Below, piece after piece: positions 34,488-46,100 of a stretch of 64,000 nt of DNA. The notes under the pieces were generated by a model. That model was given only the letters and a program-made list of their open reading frames with translations, was not told where the DNA came from and made no database searches. Origin of the DNA: Cohnella herbarum (GTDB lineage: Bacteria; Bacillota; Bacilli; Paenibacillales; Paenibacillaceae); the NCBI RefSeq assembly GCF_012849095.1, contig NZ_CP051680.1, positions 6,196,001 to 6,260,000 of the forward strand, written 5' to 3'. Numbering within the stretch: position 1 is the first letter of the stretch; each line of letters begins with the position of its first letter. A program made the translations under genes and the position numbers.

Positions 34488-35411
34488 TTGAAACTACTTA
34501 CTTATGCCGTAGGAGAGCGTATGCGTCTCGGCATCGTCACGCCGCAAGGCGTGCTTGACGTAACCGCTGCGAGCGAGGCGTTCCCCAGCCCGGACGGCGC
34601 GATTCCGCAAACCATCATGGCAACGATCGAAGGAGGAACGGAAGCCGTCGCCAAGCTGCGTGAGCTGGAGAGCCGGGCGATGGCGGCCTCGGCAAGCTCT
34701 TCCTTTTTGCTGGAGGAGACGGGGCTAAGCTTGCAACCATGCGTCACGCATCCGAACAAAATCGTGTGCGTCGGCTTGAATTACCGCAGGCACGCTGAGG
34801 AGACGAACGCTCCGATTCCGGAATACCCGATTCTTTTCAACAAATTCAACAATACTTTAACCGGACACGGACAAGACGTCGTGCTGCCCAACGTGTCCTC
34901 GAAGGTCGATTACGAGGCCGAGCTTGCGATCGTCATCGGCAAGACGACTAAGAACGTCGCGAAGGAAGAGGCGCTGAATTACGTATTCGGATACTGCTGC
35001 GCCAACGACCTCTCCGCCCGCGATCTGCAGGGGCGTACCGCCCAATGGATGCTCGGCAAAACCTGTGACGGCTTCGCTCCCCTCGGTCCTTACTTGGTCA
35101 CGGCGGACGAGGCGGGTAATCCGAACGACTTGGACATTCGAAGCTTCGTGAACGGGGAGCCGCGTCAGAATTCGAACACGTCGGACATGATCTTCGCTTG
35201 CGATGAGATCGTCAGCTATATTTCCCGGCACATGACCCTCGTCGCCGGCGACGTGATTCTAACGGGAACTCCCGAAGGCGTCATTCTCGGTTATCCGAAG
35301 GAGAAGCGGGTCTGGCTACAAGACGGTGACCTCGTTGACATCAAGATCGAGAAGTTAGGAACGCTGACCAATCGCATGATCGCCGATAAAGGCGTTCCGC
35401 TAGAACAATAA
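34488..35411 (+). CDS. fumarylacetoacetate hydrolase-family (FAHD) protein
   Basis: The protein has 307 residues. The FAH fold is clear: KIVCVGLNYRRHAEE, FNKFNNTLTGHGQD, VDYEAELAIVIG (metal-binding Glu), CANDLSARDLQ and ILTGTPEGV. Members hydrolyse or decarboxylate 2-oxo acid intermediates with a divalent metal. The start is TTG, well supported by GAGGAGG. It is the first gene of an operon with a HemL-like aminotransferase, an IclR regulator and a glycerate kinase, so it probably acts in catabolism of an amino or sugar acid. The substrate is not known. Confidence 0.9.
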   Translation: MKLLTYAVGERMRLGIVTPQGVLDVTAASEAFPSPDGAIPQTIMATIEGGTEAVAKLRELESRAMAASASSSFLLEETGLSLQPCVTHPNKIVCVGLNYRRHAEETNAPIPEYPILFNKFNNTLTGHGQDVVLPNVSSKVDYEAELAIVIGKTTKNVAKEEALNYVFGYCCANDLSARDLQGRTAQWMLGKTCDGFAPLGPYLVTADEAGNPNDLDIRSFVNGEPRQNSNTSDMIFACDEIVSYISRHMTLVAGDVILTGTPEGVILGYPKEKRVWLQDGDLVDIKIEKLGTLTNRMIADKGVPLEQ

Positions 35412-35440
35412 ACGAGGTTTATTAAGGGAGGAACTCATCC

Positions 35441-36748
35441 ATGTCCATCGTTGTTAAGCAATCCGAGAGTTTGTTGAGCGAGTCGAAAAAATATTTGGCA
35501 GGGGGCGTCGCGTCGACCTTGCGGGCGTCGATGAAGCCGACGCCTCTGTTCGCGGAGGCGGGCAGCGGTCCGCGGGTACGGGATGTCGACGGCAACGAGT
35601 ATATCGATTACTTACTGGCTTACGGTCCGCTTATTCTCGGTCACGCGCATCCTTCCTTGGCTGAAGGGCTAAACGATGCTTTGAAGCGAGGCGTTACGTT
35701 CGGACTTCAGCATACCGGGGAGATCGAGCTTGCCAAGCTGCTAACCGAGATTCTGCCATGCGCCGATCGCGTGGCGTTAAGCGGCTCGGGCACGGAGGCG
35801 GTTATGTTGGCGCTGCGGTTGTCGCGCGCGTATACGGGACGGACGAAGGTCATCCGGTTTCACGGACATTTCCACGGGTGGTCCGACGCGATCTTCACTT
35901 CTTTTCCAAGCGCCGACATGAAGCAGTCCGAGACGGCTTCGGCGGGCGCGGTGCCTCCGGGAACCGGCGGCCAGAGCGAGAATAGCCTGCAAGACATTAT
36001 CCTTCTCCCTTGGAACGACATTGACGCGTTGGAGGAAACGCTCCGCCGAGAAAAAGATTCGATCGCCGCGGTCATTACCGAGCCGATCATGTGCAATAAC
36101 GGGTGCATCCACCCTATGCCGGGGTATCTGGAACGAATGCGCGAGTTGACCGAGGAATTCGGCATCGTCATGATCATGGACGAAGTAATTACCGGCTTCC
36201 GTCTCGGACTGGGCGGAGCGCACGGCAAGCTCGGCCTGAAGCCGGACTTGGTTACGATCGGCAAAGCGATGGGCGGCGGAATCGCGATCAGCGGCGTAGC
36301 CGGTAAAGCCGATATCATGGCTATGATCGAGAAAGGCACGGTCGGCCATCTTGGGACGTTAAACGGTAACGTAGCGGCGACTTCGGCAGCCCTGGCGACA
36401 TTGCGCGAGTTGGCGAAGGACGGGGGAAGCGTATACGGCAAGATGGAGAGGACGGCGGATTTGCTCGTTCAAGGGATCAACTCGTTGTTCGAGAAGCATC
36501 GTGTTCCAGGGCTTGTCAATCAAGCAGGCCCCGTGTTTCACGTCATGTTCACCTCCGAGGAGAAAGTAGAAAACTTCGATGCTTTTAACAAAAGGGATGC
36601 CGCCAAATATAGCCGCTTCGCGGAGCTCATGCTCGCGGAAGGGGTATTGATACGACCTAGCGGATTGTGGTATGTTTCGGCTGTACACGGAGAAGACGAG
36701 GTGCGTGCGACTTTGACCTCCGTAGATCGCGTTCTCGCAAATCTATAA
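35441..36748 (+). CDS. class III PLP aminotransferase, glutamate-1-semialdehyde aminomutase-like
   Basis: The protein has 435 residues. It contains SGSGTEAVMLALRLSRAYTG (phosphate-binding region), IMDEVITGFRLGLGG (PLP Asp) and LVTIGKAMGGGIAISG (Schiff-base Lys), the pattern of the HemL subgroup. The true HemL of heme synthesis normally sits in a hem operon. Here the partners are a FAH-family hydrolase and glycerate kinase, so a catabolic transaminase is more likely. The ATG follows GGGAGGAA, 29 bases after the hydrolase stop. Confidence 0.9.
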   Translation: MSIVVKQSESLLSESKKYLAGGVASTLRASMKPTPLFAEAGSGPRVRDVDGNEYIDYLLAYGPLILGHAHPSLAEGLNDALKRGVTFGLQHTGEIELAKLLTEILPCADRVALSGSGTEAVMLALRLSRAYTGRTKVIRFHGHFHGWSDAIFTSFPSADMKQSETASAGAVPPGTGGQSENSLQDIILLPWNDIDALEETLRREKDSIAAVITEPIMCNNGCIHPMPGYLERMRELTEEFGIVMIMDEVITGFRLGLGGAHGKLGLKPDLVTIGKAMGGGIAISGVAGKADIMAMIEKGTVGHLGTLNGNVAATSAALATLRELAKDGGSVYGKMERTADLLVQGINSLFEKHRVPGLVNQAGPVFHVMFTSEEKVENFDAFNKRDAAKYSRFAELMLAEGVLIRPSGLWYVSAVHGEDEVRATLTSVDRVLANL

Positions 36749-36784
36749 CGAACCGATCAATAGAAACGAAAAGGAGACGTCGCA

Positions 36785-37576
36785 TTGAGTCTGGATACCG
36801 GAGAGAAAACGGAACGGTACACGATCCAATCCATAGATAAGGCGCTCGATCTGATCGAGCTGTTGGCCGAACACGGTACGCTAAGCCTAATCGAATTGAC
36901 CGAGAAGCTGGAGCAGCCGAAGTCTTCGACTTACCGGATTATCCTTACGCTCGAAAATCGGGGGTTCATCAGCCGGAGCGATGAGGACGGCAAGTATTGC
37001 TTAGGCTACAAGCAGCTCATGTTGACGCGCAATCTGCTGGAGCGGAACACGCTTCGGTCGGCGGCTTTGCAAGAGATGAAAAAATTGTCCGACCGCTACG
37101 GGGATACGGTCAATCTGGGCGTACTGCTGGATGGTCAAGTGCTGTACGTGGAAATCATCGAAAGCACGCACCCGCTGCGCATGACCGATTCGATCGGATC
37201 CCGTTCGCCTTTCCATGCCACGGCGATCGGAAAGGCGATCGCCTCGCGGATGAGCGACGATGCCGTGCGCGAGTTAGCGGGCAGTTACGGCCTTCCGGTA
37301 ATCACGCCGAGCACGATAAGCACGGAAGCGGGGCTGCTCGAGGAGCTTGGCCGAATACGCGAGCAAGGCTACGCGCTGGACGACGAGGAGATCGTGGAAG
37401 GGGCGCGGTGCGTAGCCGCGCCCGTGCTCGACTTGCACGGCAGGCCGGTCGGGGCGATCAGCTTGTCCGGCGCGATGCACCGTTTCAAGGAGGAGCTCCT
37501 TCCGGAGATATCCGCGCAAATTGTCGAAGCGGCGTTGGCCGTCTCGAGGAAGCTGGGGTACGTTCCTCCGAACTGA
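36785..37576 (+). CDS. IclR-family transcriptional regulator
   Basis: The protein has 263 residues. The winged helix (about 14-68) reads IDKALDLIELLAEHGTLSL, then EQPKSSTYRIILTLENRGF. The effector domain (about 85-255) shows SIGSRSPFHATAIGKAI and EIVEGARCVAAPVLDL. TTG start with AAAGGAG upstream. It lies inside the operon it probably controls, consistent with feedback through the half-site array at 34413-34450. Confidence 0.92.
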   Translation: MSLDTGEKTERYTIQSIDKALDLIELLAEHGTLSLIELTEKLEQPKSSTYRIILTLENRGFISRSDEDGKYCLGYKQLMLTRNLLERNTLRSAALQEMKKLSDRYGDTVNLGVLLDGQVLYVEIIESTHPLRMTDSIGSRSPFHATAIGKAIASRMSDDAVRELAGSYGLPVITPSTISTEAGLLEELGRIREQGYALDDEEIVEGARCVAAPVLDLHGRPVGAISLSGAMHRFKEELLPEISAQIVEAALAVSRKLGYVPPN

Positions 37577-37671
37577 TCGTTTGCGTCGTTTCGGAAGGCT
37601 GCGACACTCAAATTCATACCATGATGTCCGTCATGCGAACGGATGAGAAAATCGCCGAAGGAGCGAATCGA

Positions 37672-38859
37672 TTGAAATATGTCATAGCGCCGGATTCTTT
37701 CAAGGAGAGTTTGACGGCCTCTCAGGTCGCCCAAACCATTAGCGATGCGATTCGGAGCGTCAATCCGGATGCCTCCATCGTAAGAGTCCCCATGGCGGAT
37801 GGGGGCGAGGGTACGGTCGAAGCGCTTATCGAGGCGGCTCAAGGGACTTTGCACGCCGCTGACGTAACCGGGCCGAGCGGAGAGCGGTGCAGCGCAGGTT
37901 ACGGCAAAATCAAGTATGCGATAAATGGCGGTGCCGAAAGGGGAACGGCCGTGCTGGAGGCGGCGACCTTGTTTGGGTTGTCCATGATCGCTAACGATAA
38001 ACGCGATCCGTATCTAACGACGACTAGAGGAATGGGCGAACTGATCGTTCAGTTGCTGGACCAGGGAATCCGCAGCTTCATTATCGGATTGGGAGGCAGC
38101 GGCACGAACGACGGAGGCATGGGATTGCTGGCGGCGCTCGGGGTCCGATTCTTGGATGAGAAGGGGAACCTTTTAGCCGGTTACGGTCGGGATCTCGCGC
38201 CCTTGCATTCCGTCGACATGGAGAGATTAGACGCCCGCCTGTCGGAATGCGAGATTCTCGTAGCTTCGGACGTGCAAAACCCTTTGTGCGGCAAGGAAGG
38301 GGCGTCCGCGGTATACGGTCCGCAGAAAGGCGCGACGCCCGATCAGGTGGAAGCTTTGGATCGGGCGCTTAACCGATATGCGGGAATGCTGGAAGAGTCG
38401 ACCGGAAGCAGCTTCAGGGATCGGCCAGGCGCGGGAGCAGCCGGCGGGGCCGGCTTCGCCCTTCTTATGATCGGGGCGAAGATCATGCCCGGAGCGGAGC
38501 TGATCGGCTCCGCGGCGAATCTGCGAAGTAAGATGAACGGCGCGGATTGGGTCATTACGGGAGAGGGAAAGAGCGACAATCAGACGTTATTCGGCAAGCT
38601 GCCGATGTACGTGGCCAGATTGGCGAAGGAATCCGGAATCCGCACGCTGCTGATCTCCGGCAGTTTAGGTTCCCAATCCGAACAGTTGGGCAAGGAATTC
38701 GCCGCCTGCTTCGCCTGCGTTCCTAGACCGATGCCATTGTCCGAATGCCTCGAGCAGGCCGAGTCCAACCTCTACCAAACCGCGATCAACGTTATTCGGC
38801 TGGTCGACGGGAATGGGCATGGGCAATCCTCGCCTAACGCTCTTCGGGGAAAGGGTTAG
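37672..38859 (+). CDS. glycerate kinase (GarK/GlxK type)
   Basis: The protein has 395 residues. The N-terminus KYVIAPDSFKESLTASQV, then PMADGGEGTVEAL and GLGGSGTNDGGMG, are family hallmarks, as is GEGKSDNQTLFGKLP near the end. It phosphorylates D-glycerate to a phosphoglycerate, linking the operon to lower glycolysis. I choose TTG at 37672, eight bases after GAAGGAG, because the protein then starts as in relatives. The much longer open frame in this phase from 36997 only shadows the IclR gene. The regulator stop is about 95 bases upstream. Confidence 0.92.
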   Translation: MKYVIAPDSFKESLTASQVAQTISDAIRSVNPDASIVRVPMADGGEGTVEALIEAAQGTLHAADVTGPSGERCSAGYGKIKYAINGGAERGTAVLEAATLFGLSMIANDKRDPYLTTTRGMGELIVQLLDQGIRSFIIGLGGSGTNDGGMGLLAALGVRFLDEKGNLLAGYGRDLAPLHSVDMERLDARLSECEILVASDVQNPLCGKEGASAVYGPQKGATPDQVEALDRALNRYAGMLEESTGSSFRDRPGAGAAGGAGFALLMIGAKIMPGAELIGSAANLRSKMNGADWVITGEGKSDNQTLFGKLPMYVARLAKESGIRTLLISGSLGSQSEQLGKEFAACFACVPRPMPLSECLEQAESNLYQTAINVIRLVDGNGHGQSSPNALRGKG

Positions 38860-38928
38860 AGAATGCTGGAGCGTTTGAGAAGAAGTTTTAGTTTTTAGGA
38901 CCGAATGTGGCCTTGCAAACAAAGCCGA

Positions 38929-38960
38929 AAAGCCGACCTCTTGAGGGTCGGCTTTGTTTT
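38929..38960 (+). terminator. terminator of the glycerate-kinase operon
   Basis: AAAGCCGACC (38929-38938) pairs perfectly with GGTCGGCTTT (38946-38955), followed by GTTTTT. Confidence 0.88.
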
Positions 38961-39042
38961 TGGAGGGAGAAATCTCATTATCATATTTTGTGGCTCTTAA
39001 TTTAGCTCAGGAAAATGAATAGCATGAGGTTTCATTTTCTGA

Positions 39043-39118
39043 GACGGTCAATTTGACCGTTACACTCGATCAATTGAGCTAACTTCCCCACCCAGACGGT
39101 CATTTGGACCGTCTGAAC
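39043..39118. repeat. two GACGGTC palindromes 52 bp apart
   Basis: GACGGTCAATTTGACCGT at 39043 and GACGGTCATTTGGACCGTC at 39095 are each self-complementary and similar to each other. The spacing is close to the arm spacing of the 186-bp elements. Function is unknown. Confidence 0.5.
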
Positions 39119-39568
39119 ACTTGTAATTGGCGCTTACGATGGAGAATTCGAACGGACGCTCGGAGCGAAAGAGACGTTGACACCGGAAGAAGAAACGGAC
39201 GCCCAAGTTTGGAGGCACCTTTTAGGGAGGCAAAAACTTGGCGTTAAAGATACCCAAAAGTCTATATGATCGAACAGAGCTTTTCAGGATCAGTCCTTAA
39301 TTATGAAGTTTCATGCCCACTATCACCCGGACGAAACACCGGCAGAGATTACGCTGTATAATCCCTTTCATATCCATGTATGTGGACGAGAAGCGGAACC
39401 CAAATGAAAAATTTCGTGAGCTAAATTCAATTCTAGAATTTATACGACTGAGGCGATTATCACTTCGTAACAAATAGGAGAATCGAGACTAACTAACCAA
39501 ATACATTATGACCTCAGCCGCGCCCCCAATAGGCGGTTTTTTCCTACACAAGCAGAATAACCCTTTTG

Positions 39569-39603
39569 AAAATCGTCGATGCCCAGAGCATTGGCGATTT
39601 TTT
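39569..39603 (+). terminator. orphan intrinsic terminator
   Basis: AAAATCG with CGATTTT, plus ATGC with GCAT inside, followed by a run of Ts. No gene in front of it is intact, which supports gene loss in this gap. Confidence 0.6.
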
Positions 39604-39628
39604 ATTGAACGACAAGCTCCAGCGACTA

Positions 39629-39815
39629 CTAAGTGTAAAAATGACATTTAGAAAGAGCGTATTTCTTTCAAACATAAATCTAGTTGTAGAAGTTACATCT
39701 AGTTCGGGCGGTATAACCGATCATGGAAGCCCATCAGCTATCTACTTGCACATTTTACACTTAGATAAGAAAGCTACCGAGCTTCGGAAAATTTAAGTGT
39801 ACTTTTTACACGTAG
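39629..39815. repeat. 187-bp four-arm palindromic element, family A, copy 2
   Basis: CTAAGTGTAAAA at 39629, a diverged arm CTAGTTGTAGAA at 39680, TTTTACACTTAG at 39753 and TTTTACACGTAG at 39804 give offsets 0, 51, 124 and 175, nearly the same as copy 1. Sequence between the arms is largely different from copy 1, so spacing and dyad symmetry are what is preserved. Confidence 0.7.
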
Positions 39816-40176
39816 TGACTAGGGGGAGGCATTGTAAATGCCCTACTTTACTCTAATAATGCGAATTGGACAATTATTGCACTGGAACGTGAGAGATTCC
39901 TGACGTTTTTCCCGGAAAATTGCCCGATAATGTCGGGAACGCTTCCCTTGTGACCGGGACAAGGGAGAGATTATGATGTGCTTGCAGAAGAGTCATCCAT
40001 TCACAAGGAGTGACGAAATAAATACGTGCCTTTAGGAATGAAGAAGGCTATTACAGGTATTCCGGCGCAAGAAGACGGAAACCTTTTTAGTTTTAACTTG
40101 ATCCGGAGCGCGTCAAGAAGGTAACTGGGTCTCTCGTTCATGAACTTAATTCGTAATCAGGAAGGTGAGAGTAAGT

Positions 40177-43100
40177 ATGATGAAAAGAATCATGGCGTAC
40201 GCGTTAGCCGCGAGCTTGTTGCTGGGAGCGATCGTTCCCGGAGGCGCACGGGCTAATGAAGCGGAGGGAACGACATCTTCAGCGCAGGAGATCGTCGAGC
40301 AAGCTTTGCTAGAGATGATAGACGAGGCAGCGAGCACAGCCGAAGCCGGGTCCGCGGAGGCCGAACCTGCGGAGAGCAATCCGCCGACGATCCCGTCTCC
40401 GACGATCGATCCGATGCCGGAGTATACGAATCAAAGCGTAGTGTCGATCCGGGGCATGGCGGTGCCTCTTTCGCAAGTTTCGGTTTTCCGTATACAGCCG
40501 GACGTACCTGAGCCATCGAATTTGGGGAGCACGACTGCTTCCGACACCGGGGTGTATGAGATCCCACTTAGTCTCGGCGAAGGAAAATTCGAATTGTATG
40601 CGACGGCTGAACGGAACGGGAGGACTAGCAGGAATTCCGACCCGGTGGCGTTCGAGATCGATTTGACTCCTCCGGCCGATGACATGGAAGTCGAGTGGAG
40701 CAATGTCGCTTACAACGAAATCCAATTGACGTGGCAGCCTCCTACGGTTCCCGATCCGGCAAATCCCGGACACTCCATACCCGATCCTGGCATTGATCGG
40801 TACCGATTGGAGAGAATGGACGGTACGTTGGTAACGGAGACGACGGAACTTCGGTACGTGGACCTCGGCTTGCCCGAGGAAAGTTATGTCAACTACAAGT
40901 TGTTCGCGATCGATAAAGCCGGCAACCAATCCGGGGGTTATGGGGTTCAAGCGTCGACGTTCCACCGGTACGCATCGATGATAGAGCCTGATGAGGGGGA
41001 GAGTATCGGAAGGCCGCTCATCAGCCGGGACGGAAAGACGATCGTCTATGAATCCAATCGGCAGGATAGGTACGGAATCGTTCTCTATACCATTGCCACT
41101 CGGTCCAAGACGTTCATTGAAATCGAGGGGGACAGCATCAACGGGCCGGGTCTAGCCATAAGCGGCGATGGCCGTTACGTCGTCTTCGAGAAAGCAACCG
41201 AAAACAATACGAAGGCTTCAGTCATTCGGTTCGATCGTGAAACGGGGAACTCGGAGCCAATCGTTACCGTGACAGGGGACAACGCGAGGTTGTTCAGCCT
41301 ATCCATAAGTAACGACGGAAGCAAGCTCGTATTCGTCTCCTCGTCCGGAGATTTGACGCCGGGGGATACGAACGGCATCCAGGACGTGTTCATGGCTGAT
41401 ATGAACAAACCTTCCAACGAACGAATCAAGCGGTTAAGCGAAGGGCCGAATGGACAGAATGCGACGGCGTTAAGCCTTGAACCGGTCATAAGCGGAGACG
41501 GCAAATATGCGGCCTTCATATCGTCGGCTCCGGAGCTTTTTCCGGGCGGATCGGCTGAAGGCTCTTCTAAGCGCATGTTCCTGTATGACATCGTTGCAGG
41601 CAGTCTTTCCTATACTCCAATTAAGTACATCGAAGGAGAAGATGAATTCGAAATCATCGTCGATTTACTCAGCATGTCGTCCGACGGTAGATATATTGGG
41701 GTCAAAGGGAACAATCGGACAACGTTACTCGTTTACGATCGGCAGACGGCAACTCTTAAATTCGCATGGAAACCGGAGGGCAGCGGCAATCCTTACTTCG
41801 GGTCTCTGAGCGTGTCGGATGACGGTCGCTACCTCGGGGTCGATTACAGCATGCATCACACTCAAGTCCGTGATCCGTTCCTATCCGTGTTCGGAGGGGT
41901 TATCTGGGATACGGAAACAGGCAGTTTCCAGTACATTGGGAGGCTGAAGGGGGGGACGACCCAAGTCGGGCTCGGCGGCGATGGTAATCGGGCTGTATTC
42001 AAGAATGGAGAAGAGGAAATCTATACCGTATGCTTCGAAGAATGCAGCGACTCGCCCGTCGATCCGATCGTCTCCGCCAAGTGGTCTGTTCCGTCGAATG
42101 ACAGGATTTTCGATCAATTGAAGCCGGGAACCGATATCGCGATCCAAGCGACCGGAAGCGCTGGCTTGACCGTCGAAGCGGTCGTCTCTTACCGGGAGGC
42201 GGCGGGTGATGGCTCGGAGGATCCTGTTGCGAAGGAAACGCGAATAGATTTGGCGGAAGGTTCGCCGCCCGGACTTTACGAGGGAGTATTTACCGTTGCG
42301 CAAGGAATAGCGAAGATCGATGCCATTAAGGTAATGCCGAAAACCGGTAGCTTCGCGGGGAAAACGGTAAGCGGACTTCCTGTGAAGGTAGCGGGCAAAC
42401 TGATCGTCGATATCGTGACCGAACACGGTGATGTTCTGGGCGAGTCGGAAATGGTTTTAACCGGAGAAATGCAGACGGTCTCCATTCCGATGGCTTCAAA
42501 CGTTTTGCATTATGAGGCATATGTACCTTCAGACACGTATGCACTTAAGATGAGAAGCAAAGCAAGCGATTTCCTGCTTGGAGGTCAGGATAATCTCGCG
42601 ATTCATAATGGAACCGACACGTCCGTCGTAGTGACCCCTGTTCGTTCCGGCCTTAAGGTAGTTGTAAAGAAGGCGGGAAACGCAGGGCCGATCCAAGACG
42701 CGCTTGTTACATTTAAGAATAAGACCAGCGGTGCAATCATAGCGGAAGCGAGTACCGACAGCGAAGGCGTGGCCAATCTGACCGGAGAGCATCAGATCGA
42801 CGAAGAGTTTACGGTTAGCGTGCGAGCTCCGGAAGGCATTCAGAATCCGCCGAATCGAACGGTTAAATTAAAGCTTGGCATGAACACGCTGAGTTACGAG
42901 CTATCCAAAACCGTTGACGCCATCAAGGACGTCACGATGAGTTTCGCCAAGCAGGTCGGCAAGGGCTCCGCGGAGCGTCCGGTCATCGACAGCGATTCGA
43001 CGGTGAAGGTCCAAGCGACGCCGGGGTTGGAATTGAAGGCGAAGGTTGCGTATACGCAATGGTCGGACGACTCTCGGCAAGTTCCGGGAGAAAAGGTACT

Positions 43101-46100
43101 CGATCTGCTGGAAATCGCAGAAGGTCAATATGAAGGCCGGTTCCGCATTACCGAAGGAATAATGATGATCGATCGGATATTCGTACAGGTCGGAGGAAGT
43201 TGGCTGGTGAAGGGTTATCCCGTCGGAGCAACCGTCGCCAGCCGTCTGAGACTGAATTTCGACTTTCCGCAAGCCGGGGAGTGGATTTCGACCGTCAGCG
43301 GTGCCTCGATGCTTGTCGGTTACAGCGACAAATATTTCAATTACCATTGGGATTCTCAAATGCTCAAGACCGATTCCCGCACTTATCTATTCGACGTTCC
43401 ATATGTACAAATTGCTCCGTACTCTTTGACCTTAAAGCCGGGAACCGGCCCTATCCTTCCGTTGCAATTGCAAGAGATGGCTCAGAACTATGGACAAACG
43501 CTGGATGTCGCCGTGTATCCGAAATATAAGATCTCTCTGAGCGGATCAGTGAAGGACGAACAAGGCGCGGGGATCGCGGCACTGTATACGCTATACGATG
43601 CAACCAAGGCAACCAATGCAATCGTCGCGAACGGATCCTCGGACGGGAACGGTTCCTTTTCCCTCTCGGTCGAATCGCTCGCTGGCGCCGAGTACAACTT
43701 GAAGATCGTACCGAAGGATCCTGCGTATTCCGTTGAAACGGTAAATGTCGTGGCGGATTCGCTAATCAAAGCTGCGGGCATCGTGCTGAAGAAAAAAGCT
43801 TTCGGCTCGTTGAGCGGCCGCGTCTACGGCACGGACGGTTTGCCGGTGGAGGGAGCGACCGTGACGGGGACGATGCTGCAGGAGGGAATCGGCAAAACGT
43901 ATTCGACCGTCACGAATGCGAAAGGTGCGTACACCTTGCAACTGCCGGCGGGAACTATCGAAGCCAGGGCTTCGAGCGATGGCAACCGCGGCTTCTTATC
44001 TCCGGCCGTGTCCGTAGCTATTCCCGCCACCGGCGGCGAACAAGCGGATCTTCATCTGATGGACGACGCTAAGTTGGATCTGAAGCTGTACACGAAATCC
44101 CGGGGCAGCACATGGCAAGGGCCGGTAGATATCGACGGAACGACGGCGTATCATCTCGGCATCACTTCCTCCCACGCGTTGACCAAGTTCGGATCGCCGT
44201 TACATGTGCGGGCCGTGGCGGGAGATACCGTAAAAATATGCGTTAATGCGATTAAAGCTAATTTGCCGTCGGAGTGTAAGGAAGTCAAAATCGGGGCCAA
44301 TAACGAAGCTTCGATGGAAATACGATTGGAGGATACCGGATCGATGGTGGAATTTGCCGTCGACAATCCGAATGGGGGGCAAATCTCCCCGATCAGTGTG
44401 ATCGCCGTCAATCAGAGCGTCGGAGGAAGCCTATCAACCGGTTTTAACAACCAAATGAATATTAAGAACGTCTTGAGTTTGTATAATCCCGGAAATTATC
44501 GAATGACGATAACCGGCGCAAACAACAGTTCCGCGGTGATCGGGTTTACGTTAGCCGCCGGACAGAGGCTTGATCTCGGGAAGATTCCTTTGCAGTCCAA
44601 CGGCAAGTTCACCGAGCGGCAATATAATAATCTGATCGCGACCAGTGACCTGTCTACTCCGAATGGACGTATCACCCTACGGGCGAATTACGCCAACCAA
44701 GGAATTCCGGCGGGTAGAGCGGATGGAGCAAAGCTGCTGATCGAACTGCCGAAGGAACTCGAAGCGATACCCGGGACGCTAATCGTGAACGGAATGGCCG
44801 AAGAGATGAAGCTGACGGACGGAATCGTCGAAGTGCCCCTTGGCAATGTGGCGACCGGGGGTCGGGGCAACGTTCAGATTCAAATGAAGGTGGACGGACG
44901 GGCTTCGGTGAAAAACGTGTGGACATCCGCGAAAATTCAATATACGGAGGGGGCAGGGAAGCGCGAGGAATACATCGGAATGTCCGTCGTCGAGCTCTTC
45001 CCGGTGACATTGCGCGCTCCGAGCAAAGTGTCCCAAAGTAAAATTCAGTTAAGCGGCAACGCCCCCGCAGGCGAGGAAGTAACGGTCTACGACGGCGATA
45101 AGGCGATCGGTCGGGCGGCCGTGTCGCCGGCCGGAACATGGAGCCTCCAAACCGAGCTTGTCGAGTCCGACTTAATTAAGCACCGCTTGCGGACGGAGAC
45201 GACGCTGAATGGAGCCCGCGTATCCGGTCAAAGAGCCGTCATCGTCTATGATCCGAACGATCCGGGGCTAATAGAAGTTTCGATGCGCCAATTTAACGGC
45301 AGGGTACAAACGTTCTACCCGGAAAACGGAACGGCCGTGTTTCCTTATGTCGTTGTCCCGAACTACCCGTTCGTCTATTCGCTGAAATTTCGGGATCCGA
45401 ATAGAGTTTACGACGTGAAGGTACGAATGGGCAGCTATGAAATAGACGTTCAACCTAAGGATGGCTTATATACGGGGGTGTTGTCGTTCCCCGATATTCT
45501 CGGACCGATCTGGGTGTCGTACGAGACGAAATCCCTGCCTGAAGATATATCCGAACCTATGCCTTCGGAAGAAGCCGTTCGGGATGAAATGCCGGACGAG
45601 TTTCGGAATTTTCAGCAGGGGTGGATCGCGATTGCCGGAGAGAAGACGCCTGACGGAAGAACGGTTCCCTCCGGCTCGGCGGAATTGGAAATAAAGCTGG
45701 AAGAGAACTTGTTCGCGGAAATCGGAATAACCCGTACGGAAGTCCAGAGCTATACGCCGAGTCCGCAAGATTTACAACGAGCCGAGCGGACCGGCCGCGA
45801 CGTATACGGCGTTTCCGTCAGCCATTCCCGCGAAGAAGATCCGGCCTCGCTGACGTTAACGGCTTATTTTCCGCAAAGAGCTTCTACGCGATCGAAGGGA
45901 ACGAACGCCCTGACCTCCGCTGCGGGAGCGGTAAAGGTCGTATTTTCTCTGAAGAATATATATAAGGGCTTGGATGGCGGAAAAAAAGCTTACGGCGCAT
46001 GGAAAGCGTATAACAATGCGCTTAAGGGGCCTCTATTCGAACGGATCGATAAAAATATCGAGACCGCTAAAGCCATTTGCGATCCGCAAGCCGCAGCGTA

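Larger units (their letters stand above)
38961..40176. other. 1.2-kb gene-free region with repeats and gene debris
   Basis: This contains a palindrome pair (39043-39118), a terminator (39569-39603), family A repeat copy 2 (39629-39815) and a hairpin CCCTTGT/ACAAGGG at 39945-39965. Two short frames look like eroded genes: 39129-39269 (GAYDGEFERTLGAKETL and onward) and 39303-39407 (MKFHAHYHPDETPAEITL and onward). Neither has a ribosome site and I recognise neither. The final 15 bases hold the AGGAAGGTGA ribosome site of the giant protein gene. Confidence 0.5.

Noticed and set aside
35441..36748. Annotation as hemL of heme synthesis
   Set aside because: The protein is HemL-like, but no heme genes are nearby and the operon partners are catabolic; a specific symbol is not justified.
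36997..38859. A 620-codon open frame covering the IclR gene and glycerate kinase gene
   Set aside because: The first 225 codons shadow the IclR gene in another frame and have no ribosome site; the real glycerate kinase starts at 37672 with a good site and family-typical N-terminus.
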